Assembly: GCF_029968035.1 (NCBI RefSeq)
Contig: NZ_JASCIQ010000012.1
Span: forward strand, 62,001 to 126,000
DNA length: 64,000 nt
Source: Streptomyces cavernicola
Lineage (GTDB): Bacteria; Actinomycetota; Actinomycetes; Streptomycetales; Streptomycetaceae
Direction of reading: 5' to 3'
This document shows, in pieces, positions 48,321 to 57,428 of this stretch. The translations under genes were made by a program, and so were the position numbers. The notes beneath the pieces are model-generated. The model had not been told where the DNA came from and did not search any database. It was given only the letters and a program-made list of their open reading frames with translations. Within the stretch, counting starts at the first letter, position 1, and each line of letters starts with the position of its first letter.

Positions 48321-49318
48321 CCCGTGCGCCGGACCGCCGCGGAACGCTCCGCGAAGAAGTACGCGCCGACGGCGACCACCAGCGTTCCGACGATCATCTG
48401 GACAGCGTAGGTCAGGTGCAGCAGGCCCGACGGCTGGTTGGACAGGTCGTCGACGCCGGTCAGCGCGGCCAGGGTCATCCAGCCGCCCCAGCAGGCGAGC
48501 GCGCCCGAGCCCACCCAGGCCAGGGCGAGCGGCACGCGCAGCGGCAGGGTTCCGCCGCGTCGGAAGGCCAGCATCAGAACGCCCGCGGCGGTGGCCGCGG
48601 CGAAGCCGACGTGCATCCACTCCAGGGCGTAGAAGTCGCTCGTACGCCCCGCCGCCCGGGACGCGTTCAGGCCGGCCGCGCTCCCGCTGCCCCACAGCGC
48701 GTGCAGCGCCGCGGGCACCAGGGTGAGCAGCGCGGCGGCGGTGGCAGCGGCGCGCTGGGCGGGCGCGGTCGGCAGGCCCGCGGGCAGATCCCGCACGGCG
48801 CCCTGCCACAGCCGGCCCCAGCGCCGCCCCGCGTAGGCGACGGCGAGCACGCCGAGCGCGAGGCCCTGCACGATGAACCCGCCGTAGACGACGCCGAAGA
48901 CCCACTCGTCGAGGAACGCGGTGGAACGGCCGCCGGCGGTGGCGGTGCTGCCGCCGAACGTCCGCACCAGGAGCTGCAGCGGGAACCCGGCGAGGATCGG
49001 CGCGAGCAGCCCGGTCGCCACCCACAGCGGCAGGACCAGGAGCCAGGCCCGTACGCGCAGCCCCCAGGGCCGGGTCAGGAGCAGGGCGAGGACGACGACG
49101 GCGATGTCCATGAGGACGGTCAGGCCGTTCGCGACGGCCATCGCCGTGGGGTGGTCGAGCAGCGAGCTGTGGTCGGGAATCCCCACTCTGCTGCCCGCGA
49201 TCCAGGCGACCTTGAGCGTCACATAGGGCAGACAGGCGAGGATCGCGAGGGCCCGGACGCCCTTCAGGAACCGGCCGGGGCGCGGCGTTTCGAGTACGGG
49301 AACGGTGAGCTGTGTCAT
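48317..49318 (-). CDS. multi-pass membrane protein of the two-component operon
   Basis: 333 residues from the ATG at 49318, with about 8 hydrophobic helices and conserved-looking GRFLKGVRALAILACLPYVTLK, EWVFGVVYGG and EWMHVGFAAA segments. Function unknown. Its stop overlaps the kinase start, so it may be an accessory sensor or a target of the system. Confidence 0.78.
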   Translation of the reverse strand: MTQLTVPVLETPRPGRFLKGVRALAILACLPYVTLKVAWIAGSRVGIPDHSSLLDHPTAMAVANGLTVLMDIAVVVLALLLTRPWGLRVRAWLLVLPLWVATGLLAPILAGFPLQLLVRTFGGSTATAGGRSTAFLDEWVFGVVYGGFIVQGLALGVLAVAYAGRRWGRLWQGAVRDLPAGLPTAPAQRAAATAAALLTLVPAALHALWGSGSAAGLNASRAAGRTSDFYALEWMHVGFAAATAAGVLMLAFRRGGTLPLRVPLALAWVGSGALACWGGWMTLAALTGVDDLSNQPSGLLHLTYAVQMIVGTLVVAVGAYFFAERSAAVRRTG

Positions 49319-49417
49319 GCCTCCACGCTCCCGTCCGGCGCGCCGCCCCACGTCCCACCGTGGGACGAACCGCCTCCGCCGCGCGGGGGAGGCGCGGTAC
49401 GCCGGTACGAGGAGGTC

Positions 49418-49921
49418 TCAGTCCAGGCGGAGCACGTACTCGGGGATCTCCGCGCCCCGCGCGTGCGCGTACCCGCTCTCCCGCGCCGTCACCGCGAAGC
49501 CGCACTTCTGCAGCACCCGGAGCGAACCGGCGTTGTCGGCGGCGGTGCGCGCGTACAGCGGGCGCTCCGGGACCTCGGCGATCAGCGCCCGCAGCGCGGC
49601 CGTCGCGATGCCGCGGCCCCAGAAGGAGCGGTCGATCCAGTACGTCACCTCGCGCTCGCCCGGCTCGCCGTACACCGCGGCGCTGCCGATCACGTCGCCG
49701 TCGACGAGGACCGTGCGGGTGACCGCCGACGAGCTGCGGATGCTGTTCCAGTGGCCCTCGAACAGCTCCCAGTCGACGGTCCTGGGCGAGGTGAACGCGG
49801 CGACGCGGGCGGACTCCGGGTCGTTCATCTGCCGGAAGAACACGGGCAGATCGCTGTCGTGGACGGGACGCAGCGCGACCTCGTACGCGGGCGCTTCAGG
49901 CTTCGCTTCGGGCTTCTCCAT
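49418..49921 (-). CDS. GNAT-family N-acetyltransferase (RimJ-like)
   Basis: 167 residues with the acetyl-CoA loop FWGRGIATAALRALI and the C-terminal NAGSLRVLQKCGFAV motif. Beginning ALRPVHDSDLPVFFRQMNDPE, like RimJ/RimL types. The ATG overlaps the IclR stop by one base (TGATG), so it is coexpressed with the regulator. Substrate unknown. Confidence 0.88.
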   Translation of the reverse strand: MEKPEAKPEAPAYEVALRPVHDSDLPVFFRQMNDPESARVAAFTSPRTVDWELFEGHWNSIRSSSAVTRTVLVDGDVIGSAAVYGEPGEREVTYWIDRSFWGRGIATAALRALIAEVPERPLYARTAADNAGSLRVLQKCGFAVTARESGYAHARGAEIPEYVLRLD

Positions 49922-50694
49922 CAGAGCCTCCGGGTGGCGAGGGTGAGTCGGTCGCGGGCGTCGAAGAGGGCGTCCTTGATCATCTGCTCGTGCTGCGGCG
50001 TGAGCCGCGCCACCGGCACCGAGCAGCTGACGGCGTCCCGCGCGGGCGTGCGGTACGGGATGGCGACGCCGAAGCAGCGCAGGCCGAGGGTGTTCTCCTC
50101 GCGGTCCACGGCGAAGCCCTGCTCACGGACCTGGTGCAGCTCCTCGATGAGCCGCTCGCGGTCCGTGATCGTGTTCTCGGTGAGCGGCGCGAGCGTCTCC
50201 GGAAGCAGCTTGCGGACCTGCTCGTCGGTGTGCGTGGCGAGCAGGGCCTTGCCGAGCGAGGTGGAGTGCGCGGGCAGGCGGCGGCCGACGCGGGTGAAGG
50301 GCCGCAGATAGTGCTGGGACTGGCGGGTGGCCAGATAGACGACGTTGACGCCGTCGAGCCGGGCCAGGTGGATGGTCTCCGAGGTGTCGTCGGAGAGCCG
50401 GTCGAGGGTGGGCCGGGCGGCTGCCACGACCTCGTCGCCGTCGATGTACGAGGTGCCCACGAGCAGCGCCCGCACCCCGATCCCGTACCGCGTGCCGGTG
50501 GCGTCCGTCTCCACCCAGCCGAGCTCCACGAGGGTGCGGAGGAGCATGTACAGGCTGGACTTGGGGTAGCCGACGGCCTCCTGGACCGCGGCGAGGGAGT
50601 GCATTCCGGGCCGGCCTGCGAAATACTCGAGCAACTCCACGGTGCGCACCGCGGACTTGACCTGCGCCCCACCGCTGGCCTCGGCAGCCGACAT
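49921..50694 (-). CDS. IclR-family transcriptional regulator
   Basis: 257 residues from the ATG at 50694. N-terminal winged helix with VKSAVRTVELLEYFAG and YPKSSLYMLLRTLVELGW, then an IclR effector domain with HLARLDGVNVVYL, LPAHSTSLGKALLA and EENTLGLRCFGVAIPY. Divergent from the aldehyde dehydrogenase, which it probably controls through a palindrome in the shared gap. Confidence 0.92.
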   Translation of the reverse strand: MSAAEASGGAQVKSAVRTVELLEYFAGRPGMHSLAAVQEAVGYPKSSLYMLLRTLVELGWVETDATGTRYGIGVRALLVGTSYIDGDEVVAAARPTLDRLSDDTSETIHLARLDGVNVVYLATRQSQHYLRPFTRVGRRLPAHSTSLGKALLATHTDEQVRKLLPETLAPLTENTITDRERLIEELHQVREQGFAVDREENTLGLRCFGVAIPYRTPARDAVSCSVPVARLTPQHEQMIKDALFDARDRLTLATRRL

Positions 50695-50755
50695 CGCCCT
50701 TGACCCCTTCGTTGGCCTGCACATAGCCTCCGACCACATTCACCCTCGGAGACGT

Positions 50756-50773
50756 CGTTCACCATAACGAACG
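50756..50773. promoter_or_regulatory. candidate IclR-type operator
   Basis: CGTTC-N8-GAACG inverted repeat, about 60 bp before the IclR ATG and 97 bp before the aldehyde dehydrogenase GTG. Confidence 0.35.
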
Positions 50774-50869
50774 CCCTGGTGAGTGGGGCCACGTCGGCGG
50801 GTGATTCCCACGGCCATCGCGTGGCGACGCACCATCAGTCACATCTGGTCACACCAGGAGGAACCGGCC

Positions 50870-52405
50870 GTGGCAGCAGCACCCCCCGCCCCAGTCTGGA
50901 GTGTCGATCCCCGAACGGGGAAGCCGCGCGAGCAGGTCGCCGTGGAGGCCACCCCCGAAGAGGTCGACCAGGCGGTGCGGTCCGCCCACGCCGTACGGGA
51001 CGCGCTCGCCGGGCGCGAGGTCCGCGCCGCGTTCCTGCGCACCGCCGCCGACCTGCTCGACGAGAGCGCCGACCACGTGATCGAGGCCGCCGACGCGGAG
51101 ACCGCCCTCGGTCCGGGCCGCCTCACCGGCGAACTCGCCCGTACGACCTACCAGTTGAGGTCCTTCGCGGACGTCGTGGACGAGGGCGCCTACCTCGACG
51201 TGCTGATCAGCCGCGCCGACGCCACGCAGACCCCGCCCTGGCCCGACCTGCGCCGCTACAAGGTCCCGCTCGGCGTCGTCGCCGTGTACGCGGCCTCCAA
51301 CTTCCCGCTCGCCTTCTCCGTGCCCGGCGGCGACACCGCGAGCGCGCTCGCCGCGGGCTGCCCCGTCGTGATCAAGGCCCACCCGGACCACCCGGCCACC
51401 GCCGAGCTCTGCGCCGACGCGCTGCGCCGCGCCGCCGAGCGGGTCGGACTGCCCGGCGACGTCGTGCAGTTGGTGCACGGCTTCGACGCGGGCGTGGAGC
51501 TCGTACGGCATCCGCTGGTCAAGGCGGCCGGGTTCACCGGTTCGGTACGCGGCGGACGCGCGCTCTTCGACGCGGCGGCGGCCCGCCCCCAGCCGATCCC
51601 CTTCCACGGCGAACTCGGCTCGCTCAACCCGGTCGTGATCACCGAGGCGGCCGCGGCCGAGCGGGCCGAGGAGATCGGCGCCGGGCTCGCCGCGTCCATG
51701 ACGCTCGGCGTCGGCCAGTTCTGCACCAAGCCCGGACTCGTCCTCGCCCCCGCGGGCGAGGCCGGCGACCGCGTGCTGAAGGCGCTCACGCACGAGGTCA
51801 GCGAGGTCGAGGCGGGCGTCCTGCTCGACCACCGGATGCGTGCGGCGTACGTCGACGGGGTGCGTGAGCGGGCCGAACTCCCGGACGTGGACGCCCCGGT
51901 GACGCCCGGCGCGGGCGGCGAGCACACCGTCGGCGCGGGCTGCCTGACCGTGCCCGCGGCCCGGCTCGCCGCCGAGGGTGCGCACGATCTGCTCCTGGAG
52001 GAGTGCTTCGGCCCGGTCACGGTGGTCGCGCGGTACGCGGACTCGGCGGAGGCGAGTGCGGTTCTGTCCCGGCTTCCCGGCAACCTGACGGCGACGGTGC
52101 AGCTGTCGGCGGCAGAGAAGGCGGGGGAGAGCGAGCGGGGCGCGGAACTGCTCGCCGAACTCACGCCGCTCGCCGGGCGCGTGCTCGTCGACGGCTGGCC
52201 CACGGGCGTCGCGGTGGCCCCCGCCCAGCACCACGGCGGCCCGTACCCCGCGACGACCTCCACCTCCACCTCGGTGGGCGGCACGGCGATCGAGCGCTGG
52301 CTGCGCCCCGTCACGTACCAGAACACCCCCGAGCCCCTCCTCCCGCCCGAACTCCGCGACGGCAACCCGCTGGGGCTGCCGCGGCGCGAGGGGCGAACGG
52401 CATGA
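50870..52405 (+). CDS. NADP-type aldehyde dehydrogenase (alpha-ketoglutarate semialdehyde type)
   Basis: 511 residues from a GTG with AGGAGG upstream. Catalytic C285 in VGQFCTKPGL and general base E248 in HGELGSLNPVV, plus VYAASNFPLAFSVPGGDTAS for the cofactor cleft. The FHGELGSLNP and QFCTKPG forms are typical of 2,5-dioxopentanoate dehydrogenases in sugar acid, arabinose or hydroxyproline breakdown. The divergent IclR fits a catabolic role, but no upstream dehydratase is adjacent. It overlaps the DUF1349 gene by ATGA. Confidence 0.87.
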   Translation: MAAAPPAPVWSVDPRTGKPREQVAVEATPEEVDQAVRSAHAVRDALAGREVRAAFLRTAADLLDESADHVIEAADAETALGPGRLTGELARTTYQLRSFADVVDEGAYLDVLISRADATQTPPWPDLRRYKVPLGVVAVYAASNFPLAFSVPGGDTASALAAGCPVVIKAHPDHPATAELCADALRRAAERVGLPGDVVQLVHGFDAGVELVRHPLVKAAGFTGSVRGGRALFDAAAARPQPIPFHGELGSLNPVVITEAAAAERAEEIGAGLAASMTLGVGQFCTKPGLVLAPAGEAGDRVLKALTHEVSEVEAGVLLDHRMRAAYVDGVRERAELPDVDAPVTPGAGGEHTVGAGCLTVPAARLAAEGAHDLLLEECFGPVTVVARYADSAEASAVLSRLPGNLTATVQLSAAEKAGESERGAELLAELTPLAGRVLVDGWPTGVAVAPAQHHGGPYPATTSTSTSVGGTAIERWLRPVTYQNTPEPLLPPELRDGNPLGLPRREGRTA

Positions 52406-53004
52406 GGCTCCCCGAACTGCCCTTCGTGCTGCGGCCGCTCGGCCCGGACGGCGGCTGGTCGTACGCGGACGCGGCGCTGTCCGGCCGAGCGGGTCCGGGC
52501 CAGGACCGCTTCGTCCCACCGGGCGGCTCCGCCCTGGATCCCGCCTCGGACGCACCCCGCCTGCTCGGCACGCCCTCGGGCGACTTCCAGCTGATCGCGC
52601 GGGTACGGGCGGGGCTGCGGGCGCCGGGCGACGCGGGGGCGCTCTACCTGCACGTCGGCGAGCGCGAGTGGGCCAAGCTGTGCCTGGAACTCTCCCCGGA
52701 CCGGCCGTACGTCTGCTCGGTCGTGACCCGCGGCCACTCGGACGACGCGAACGCGTTCGAGGTGGACGGGGACTCGGTCTGGCTCCGTGTCGCCCGCACG
52801 GGGTCGGCGTTCGCGTTCCACGCCTCGACGGACGGCACGCACTGGACCTTCGTCCGCGTCTTCACCCTCGGCACGCCGGAGGAGGTCGGTGCGGCCCAGG
52901 TCGGTTTCCTGGCGCAGTCGCCCACGGGGGAGGGGTGCGAAGTCCTCTTCGACTCGGTGGAGTTGAGGGGGCGGGGGGTGCGGAACCTGCGAGACGGCTC
53001 GTAG
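52402..53004 (+). CDS. DUF1349 (concanavalin A-like) protein
   Basis: 200 residues with the DUF1349 pattern: GDFQLIARVRA, GALYLHVGEREWAKLCLE, VTRGHSDDANAFEVDG and FHASTDGTHWTFVRVF. A lectin/glucanase-like beta sandwich often found with sugar-related genes. No signal peptide. Coupled to the dehydrogenase. Confidence 0.85.
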   Translation: MRLPELPFVLRPLGPDGGWSYADAALSGRAGPGQDRFVPPGGSALDPASDAPRLLGTPSGDFQLIARVRAGLRAPGDAGALYLHVGEREWAKLCLELSPDRPYVCSVVTRGHSDDANAFEVDGDSVWLRVARTGSAFAFHASTDGTHWTFVRVFTLGTPEEVGAAQVGFLAQSPTGEGCEVLFDSVELRGRGVRNLRDGS

Positions 53005-53517
53005 GTCGGCTCTTCTCCCCACCCCGCCCCTTCCCGAAGTCCTCACCGGACAGGCCCCGGGGCTGCGCCCCTGGCCCCCCTTCGGGGCTGCGCCCCATGC
53101 CCCGGCCGTCTTTCGGCTCCCCCGCCATCGCGGCCGCTCGCGCAGTTCCCCGCGCCCCTTATCGGGGCTTCGCCCCGGTCCCGGATCGTCTTTTGACTGC
53201 CGCGCCGTCGGGGCTGGTCGCGCAGTTCCCCGCGCCCCTAAAAGCCTGCCCCTATCGGGGCAAATGCGGCGCCTCCCGCGTTTGAGGAGCGGGGGTCCGG
53301 GGTGGAGCCCCGATAGGGGCGCGGGGAACTGCGCGATCAGCCACGACGGTGCCGCAGGCGAGCAGCGACCGGGTCCGGGGTTCAGGGGCGGCAGCCCCAG
53401 GCAAGTCGGGGCGGAGCCCCGGGGTGGGGGTCCGGGGGTCTCCCCGGAGTCGACCGCTGAGGCCACGCGGCGCCAGCCGCATATCGACACAGCCGGGAAG
53501 GGGCGGGGAGGGGAGAA
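53005..53517. repeat. 513-bp block of dispersed palindromic repeats
   Basis: No gene. Contains three copies of the GGCGCGGGGAACTGCGCGA repeat: minus strand at 53138-53160 and 53217-53239, plus strand at 53315-53333 with its CAGCCACGACGG tail. It also has a degenerate gene-end repeat (53269-53290) and many GGGGCTGCGCCCC-like palindromes. Copies two and three face each other. It lies between convergent genes. Confidence 0.7.
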
Positions 53518-54915
53518 TCAGCCGGGACGACGCAGCCGCAGCGTCAACACCCCCGTAACCACCAACACCCCCGCCCCCACCACCAAACTCACCCGCAACC
53601 CCACCAAGAACCCCCCATCGAGCAACGCCCCGAACAGCGCGATGCCCAGCCCCCCGGCGACCTGGCGGGCCGCGTTCAGAACCCCCGCCGCGACCCCCGC
53701 CCGCTCCGCGGGAACCGCCTCCATCACGGCGGACGTCAGCGGCGGAACGGTCAACGCCACCCCCACCCCCACCGGCACGAGCAGCAGCGCGAGCAGTACC
53801 GCGGGCGTCGAGCGGTTGACGTACAGCAGAAGCAGCAGGCCGGGCACGGCGACGGCCTGCCCGACGAGCATCGGCAGGCGCGCCCCGTACCGCCCGGCGA
53901 GCCGCCCCGCCACGACGTTCGTGGCGACGATGACCGCGGTCATGGGCAGGAACATCAGCCCCGCTTCGAGCGCCGTACGCCCCTGCACCTGCTGGAAGAA
54001 GAGGCTGAAGACGAAGATCAGGCCGTAGAACGCGACGCTGCACGCCACGCCCACCGCCACCGCGACCGCCACCGTCCGTTCCCGGAACAGGCCGAGCGGC
54101 ACCACGGGGTGCGGCTGCCGCGTCTCGACCCGCAGGAACAGCGCCCCGGCGACGACGGCCACCGCCCCGGCCACGGCCCCCGCCGTACCGCCCTCGATGA
54201 CGGCGAAGGTGAGCGCGGTCAGGGACACGACCGCGGTCAGCTGGCCCGGCAGGTCGAGCGGCGCGGGCCGGCGTTCGGTGCGCGGCGCGCGGGCGAGCAG
54301 CAGCAGGGCGACCGCGCCCAGCGGCAGGTTGACGAAGAAGATCCCGCGCCAGTCCCACGCCGTGGTGAGCGCACCGCCCGCGACCGGCCCGAGCGCGAGC
54401 GCCGCCGAACCGCCCGCCGCCCACAGCGAGACGGCCCGCGCCCGCCGGGCGGGGTCGGTGTGCGCCTGGCGTACGAGGGAGAGCGACGCCGGCAGGACCA
54501 CGGCGGCGGCGACGCCCTGCACGACGCGGGCCGCGATCAGCGCACCGAGTCCGGGCGCGAGCCCGCAGGCCACGGAGGCGAGGGTGAACAGGGCGATGCC
54601 GATGCCGTACGCGCGCGCAGCGCCCGCCCGGTCCGCGAACGCGCCGGTGGAGAGCATGAGGGCGGCGAACGCGAGGACGTACGCGTCGACGACCCACTGC
54701 AGCCCGGCCATGCCGCCGCCGAGCGCCTCGCCCATCGTGGGCAGCGCGACGTTGACGACGGACGCGTCCAGGGTGATGAGGGCGAAGCCGAGCAGGGAGG
54801 CGAGGAGCGTGAGGGCGGGGGAGGCCGGGCGCGGGGCGCGACCGCCGCCGCCCGGCCTCAACTCCCGCTCGTCCGGGCCGTGTTGGGACTTCGAGGTGTG
54901 AGCGGTGACTTCCAT
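53518..54915 (-). CDS. DHA2-family MFS drug exporter (14-helix type)
   Basis: 465 residues from the ATG at 54915. About 14 hydrophobic helices, with DASVVNVALPTMGEALGG in helix 1, the WVVDAYVLAFAALMLSTGAFADR motif A region and helix-5 motif C-like ALGPVAGGALTTAWDWRGIFFVNLP (a region). DHA2 proteins export drugs, dyes or pigments. Divergent from a GlxA-type AraC regulator that may control it. Confidence 0.9.
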   Translation of the reverse strand: MEVTAHTSKSQHGPDERELRPGGGGRAPRPASPALTLLASLLGFALITLDASVVNVALPTMGEALGGGMAGLQWVVDAYVLAFAALMLSTGAFADRAGAARAYGIGIALFTLASVACGLAPGLGALIAARVVQGVAAAVVLPASLSLVRQAHTDPARRARAVSLWAAGGSAALALGPVAGGALTTAWDWRGIFFVNLPLGAVALLLLARAPRTERRPAPLDLPGQLTAVVSLTALTFAVIEGGTAGAVAGAVAVVAGALFLRVETRQPHPVVPLGLFRERTVAVAVAVGVACSVAFYGLIFVFSLFFQQVQGRTALEAGLMFLPMTAVIVATNVVAGRLAGRYGARLPMLVGQAVAVPGLLLLLYVNRSTPAVLLALLLVPVGVGVALTVPPLTSAVMEAVPAERAGVAAGVLNAARQVAGGLGIALFGALLDGGFLVGLRVSLVVGAGVLVVTGVLTLRLRRPG

Positions 54916-54986
54916 GACGCCCAGAGTGTCGATCTTCGCGGCCGTACAGTAGTGGCCCGAATGCCATACGTCCGGAGGTTCTGGCC

Positions 54987-56006
54987 ATGACCGCGCCGCA
55001 GACGGAAGCCGAGACGCATACGGAAGCCGTGCCACGCAGGGGCGCCGTGCCGCATCGGGTTGCGGTGATCGCGCCCTCGCCGGTGTCGATGTTCAACCTC
55101 GCGATCCCCGAGCTGTTCTTCGAGAAGGTGCAGGTGGACGGCCGTCCCGGGTACGAGCTCACGCTGTGCACGGCCGACCCGGGCCACGTCGTCACCACCG
55201 GCGGGCACGCGCTCCGGATCGACCGAGGTCTGGAGGCCGCCGCCGACGCCGACACGGTGATGATCGCGGGCACCGGCGACCGCTACACCCCCGACCCGCG
55301 CACCGTGGCCGTGGTGCGGGACGCGGAGGCGGCGGGCCGGCGGATCGCGTCGATCTGCAGCGGGGCGTTCGTCCTCGCGGAGGCGGGACTGCTCGAAGGG
55401 CGCGCGGCGACGACGTACCACGGCCTGGCCGAGGAGCTGCGGCGCCGCTATCCGTCGGTGGACGTGCAGGGCGACGTCCTCTACGTGCAGGCCGGGCAGG
55501 TCATGACGGCCTCCGGGTACGCGGCGGGCATCGACCTCTGCCTGCACATGATCCGCACGGACTACGGGGCGGCGGTGGCGAACACCGTGGCCCGGCAGGC
55601 CCTGGTCGCGCCGGTGCGGCCGGGCGGCCAGACCCAGTTCACCGAGACGCCGCTGCCGCCGGAGCGGGGCACCGCCGTCAAGGACACCCGCGGCTGGGCG
55701 ATGCGGAACCTGGACCGGACGCTGACGCTCGCCGATCTGGCGCGGCACGCGGGGGTCAGCGTGCGCACCCTGACGCGCCGGTTCCACGCCGAGACGGGGG
55801 TGAGCCCGCTGCAGTGGCTGCTGCATCAACGCATCGAGCGGGCCAAGGAGTTGCTGGAGACGACGACGCTGCCGATGGACCAGGTGGCGCGGGCGTGCGG
55901 CCTCGGCACGGCGGACTCGCTGCGCGGGCACGTGCACCGCCGCACGGGCCTCACCCCGTCCGCGTACCGGACGACGTTCAGTCGGCTGCCGACGAGAACG
56001 GGCTGA
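54987..56006 (+). CDS. GlxA-type regulator (DJ-1/PfpI plus AraC domains)
   Basis: 339 residues. Residues 20-195 are a DJ-1/PfpI-like domain, with the nucleophile-elbow cysteine kept in ASICSGAFVLAEAGLL. The C-terminal AraC domain has two HTHs: TLADLARHAGVSVRTLTRRF and MDQVARACGLGTADSLRGHV. ATG with GGAGG upstream. Likely controls the divergent exporter. Confidence 0.92.
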   Translation: MTAPQTEAETHTEAVPRRGAVPHRVAVIAPSPVSMFNLAIPELFFEKVQVDGRPGYELTLCTADPGHVVTTGGHALRIDRGLEAAADADTVMIAGTGDRYTPDPRTVAVVRDAEAAGRRIASICSGAFVLAEAGLLEGRAATTYHGLAEELRRRYPSVDVQGDVLYVQAGQVMTASGYAAGIDLCLHMIRTDYGAAVANTVARQALVAPVRPGGQTQFTETPLPPERGTAVKDTRGWAMRNLDRTLTLADLARHAGVSVRTLTRRFHAETGVSPLQWLLHQRIERAKELLETTTLPMDQVARACGLGTADSLRGHVHRRTGLTPSAYRTTFSRLPTRTG

Positions 56007-56053
56007 CGAGGAAACCGTTTCTGACGCCGCGCCCCCTCTGCGACACTCCCCCC

Positions 56054-56545
56054 ATGCTGACCATCAGAGACGCCGACGCGCAGGACTGGGACCGGATCTG
56101 GCCGTTCTGGCAGCGGATCGTGAGTGCGGGGGAGACCTACTCCTGGGACCGGGACACCCCGAAGGAGCAGGCGCGGGCGCTGTGGATGCCGCCCGGCGGG
56201 CGGGTGTTCGTCGTGGTCGACGACGCCGACCCGGACACCGTCCTCGCCTCCGCCTCCGTCAAGCGGAACTACGGCGGCCCCGCCGCCCACGTCGCCAACG
56301 CCGGCTTCATGGTCGACCCGGCGCACACCGGCCGCGGCATCGGCCGCCGCCTGGCCGAGCACGTACTGGAAGAGGCGAAGAAGGACGGGTACGAGGCGAT
56401 GGTCTTCAACGCCGTCGTCGAGACCAACCCGGCGCTCGCCCTGTGGACCTCCCTCGGCTTCGCCGTCGTCGGCACGATCCCCGAGGCCTTCGAGCATCCG
56501 ACGCGCGGGCGGGTCGCCCTGCACGTGATGCACCGCAGGCTGTGA
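56054..56545 (+). CDS. GNAT-family N-acetyltransferase
   Basis: 163 residues. The N-terminus TIRDADAQDWDRIWPFWQRIV, the acetyl-CoA loop VDPAHTGRGIGRRLAEHVL and FNAVVETNPALALWTSLGF are typical of phosphinothricin acetyltransferase-like proteins. Substrate unknown. ATG at 56054, with no strong ribosome binding site. Confidence 0.88.
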   Translation: MLTIRDADAQDWDRIWPFWQRIVSAGETYSWDRDTPKEQARALWMPPGGRVFVVVDDADPDTVLASASVKRNYGGPAAHVANAGFMVDPAHTGRGIGRRLAEHVLEEAKKDGYEAMVFNAVVETNPALALWTSLGFAVVGTIPEAFEHPTRGRVALHVMHRRL

Positions 56546-56661
56546 CCCCGCTCGCTCGCCCGGCGGGCGGGGAATGCGCGGATCCGGCCGTACGTTGACC
56601 GCTGAGCGGAGGTCGCCTCCGTACACGTACATCCCCCCGTACCGAGATGAGACACGTTCGG

Positions 56662-56675
56662 CGAACTACTGTTCG
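56662..56675. promoter_or_regulatory. LexA (SOS) box
   Basis: CGAAC-TACT-GTTCG is a perfect match to the CGAAC-N4-GTTCG actinobacterial/Bacillus LexA site. A further GTTCG follows at 56679-56683. No intact gene begins directly downstream; the next features are a tnpB relic and a truncated dsbA. Confidence 0.6.
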
Positions 56676-56744
56676 ACAGTTCGCTCTCATAGGTGCATGC
56701 GGGGGCTCGCGGTCTTGGCGTCTTGGCGTCAGGCTAAAGTCGCC

Positions 56745-56918
56745 TTGTCCGACAACGGAGTTGGCGGACCTACCGCCGGGCGGGCGGGAAGTCAGGCCTG
56801 TGGAGGCACCGTAAGGCCACCTTGCTGGTGGCAGGCGCCCGTGAAGCAGGAACCCAAGGGGGTGTCGCGTAGCGGCGCTGACCGGAATCGTCTGCTCCCT
56901 AGCAGGCGAGGGCGTCAA
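56745..56918 (+). mobile_element. decayed IS200/IS605-type element: tnpB 3' end and right end
   Basis: The frame around 56760-56860 reads GRAGSQACGGTVRPP and APVKQEPKG, like TnpB C-termini of Streptomyces IS605/IS1341 elements. The following hairpin GTCTGCT-CCCT-AGCAGGC (56890-56896 with 56901-56907) and terminal GTCAA (56914-56918) resemble the right end of such elements. The 5' part of tnpB and the left end are missing. I rely on recalled family features. Confidence 0.5.
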
Positions 56919-57024
56919 ATCGGCAAGGCCCGTTCCCGAAACAGGGTCCCGCGCAAGGCTCGCGGCTGCCAGGGTCGGCTCCGTGGCATCGACCGCCAGG
57001 TCGCTTGTCAGGGCCCGCCCGGCA

Positions 57025-57317
57025 GGCCTGCCGTCGAGGCCGCCGGCCTCGACGAGGCCGAGGCGAAGGCGGTGCTCGCCGACGGGACCGCGTACGCCGA
57101 CGACGTGCGCGCCGACGAGCGGGAGGCCGCGGAACTGGGCGCCACCGGCGTGCCGTTCTTCGTCCTCGACCGGCGCTACGGCGTCTCCGGCGGCCAGCCC
57201 GCCGAGGTGTTCACGCAGGCCCTGGAGCAGGCCTGGGGCGACCGCGCCCCGCTGACCGCCCTCGGGTCGAACGCGGAGGCCTGCGGACCCGACGGCTGCG
57301 AGGTGCCGCAGCCGTAG
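57025..57317 (+). pseudogene. truncated DsbA/FrnE-family oxidoreductase
   Basis: Only the C-terminal ~97 residues remain: AAGLDEAEAKAVLADG, ERE-AAELGATGVPFFVLDRR with the cis-Pro loop, and EVFTQALEQAWGD. The thioredoxin half with the CxxC site is absent. The frame stays open upstream into the IS relic, so no new start is convincing. The gene was probably truncated by the IS-related event. Confidence 0.8.
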
Positions 57318-57428
57318 ACGTAGCGGCAGCCGTAGCCGCAGGTCAGGGCGACGTATAAGCACTGCTTGGGCTCACCCCGTAACAACGCGCAATGGACGAG
57401 GGGTTGGGCCGCACCGCAGAGTGGAGCC

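Noticed and set aside
56574..57317. An intact 247-codon gene
   Set aside because: It is a chance fusion of a tnpB relic with the end of dsbA; the first 58 codons have no protein character.
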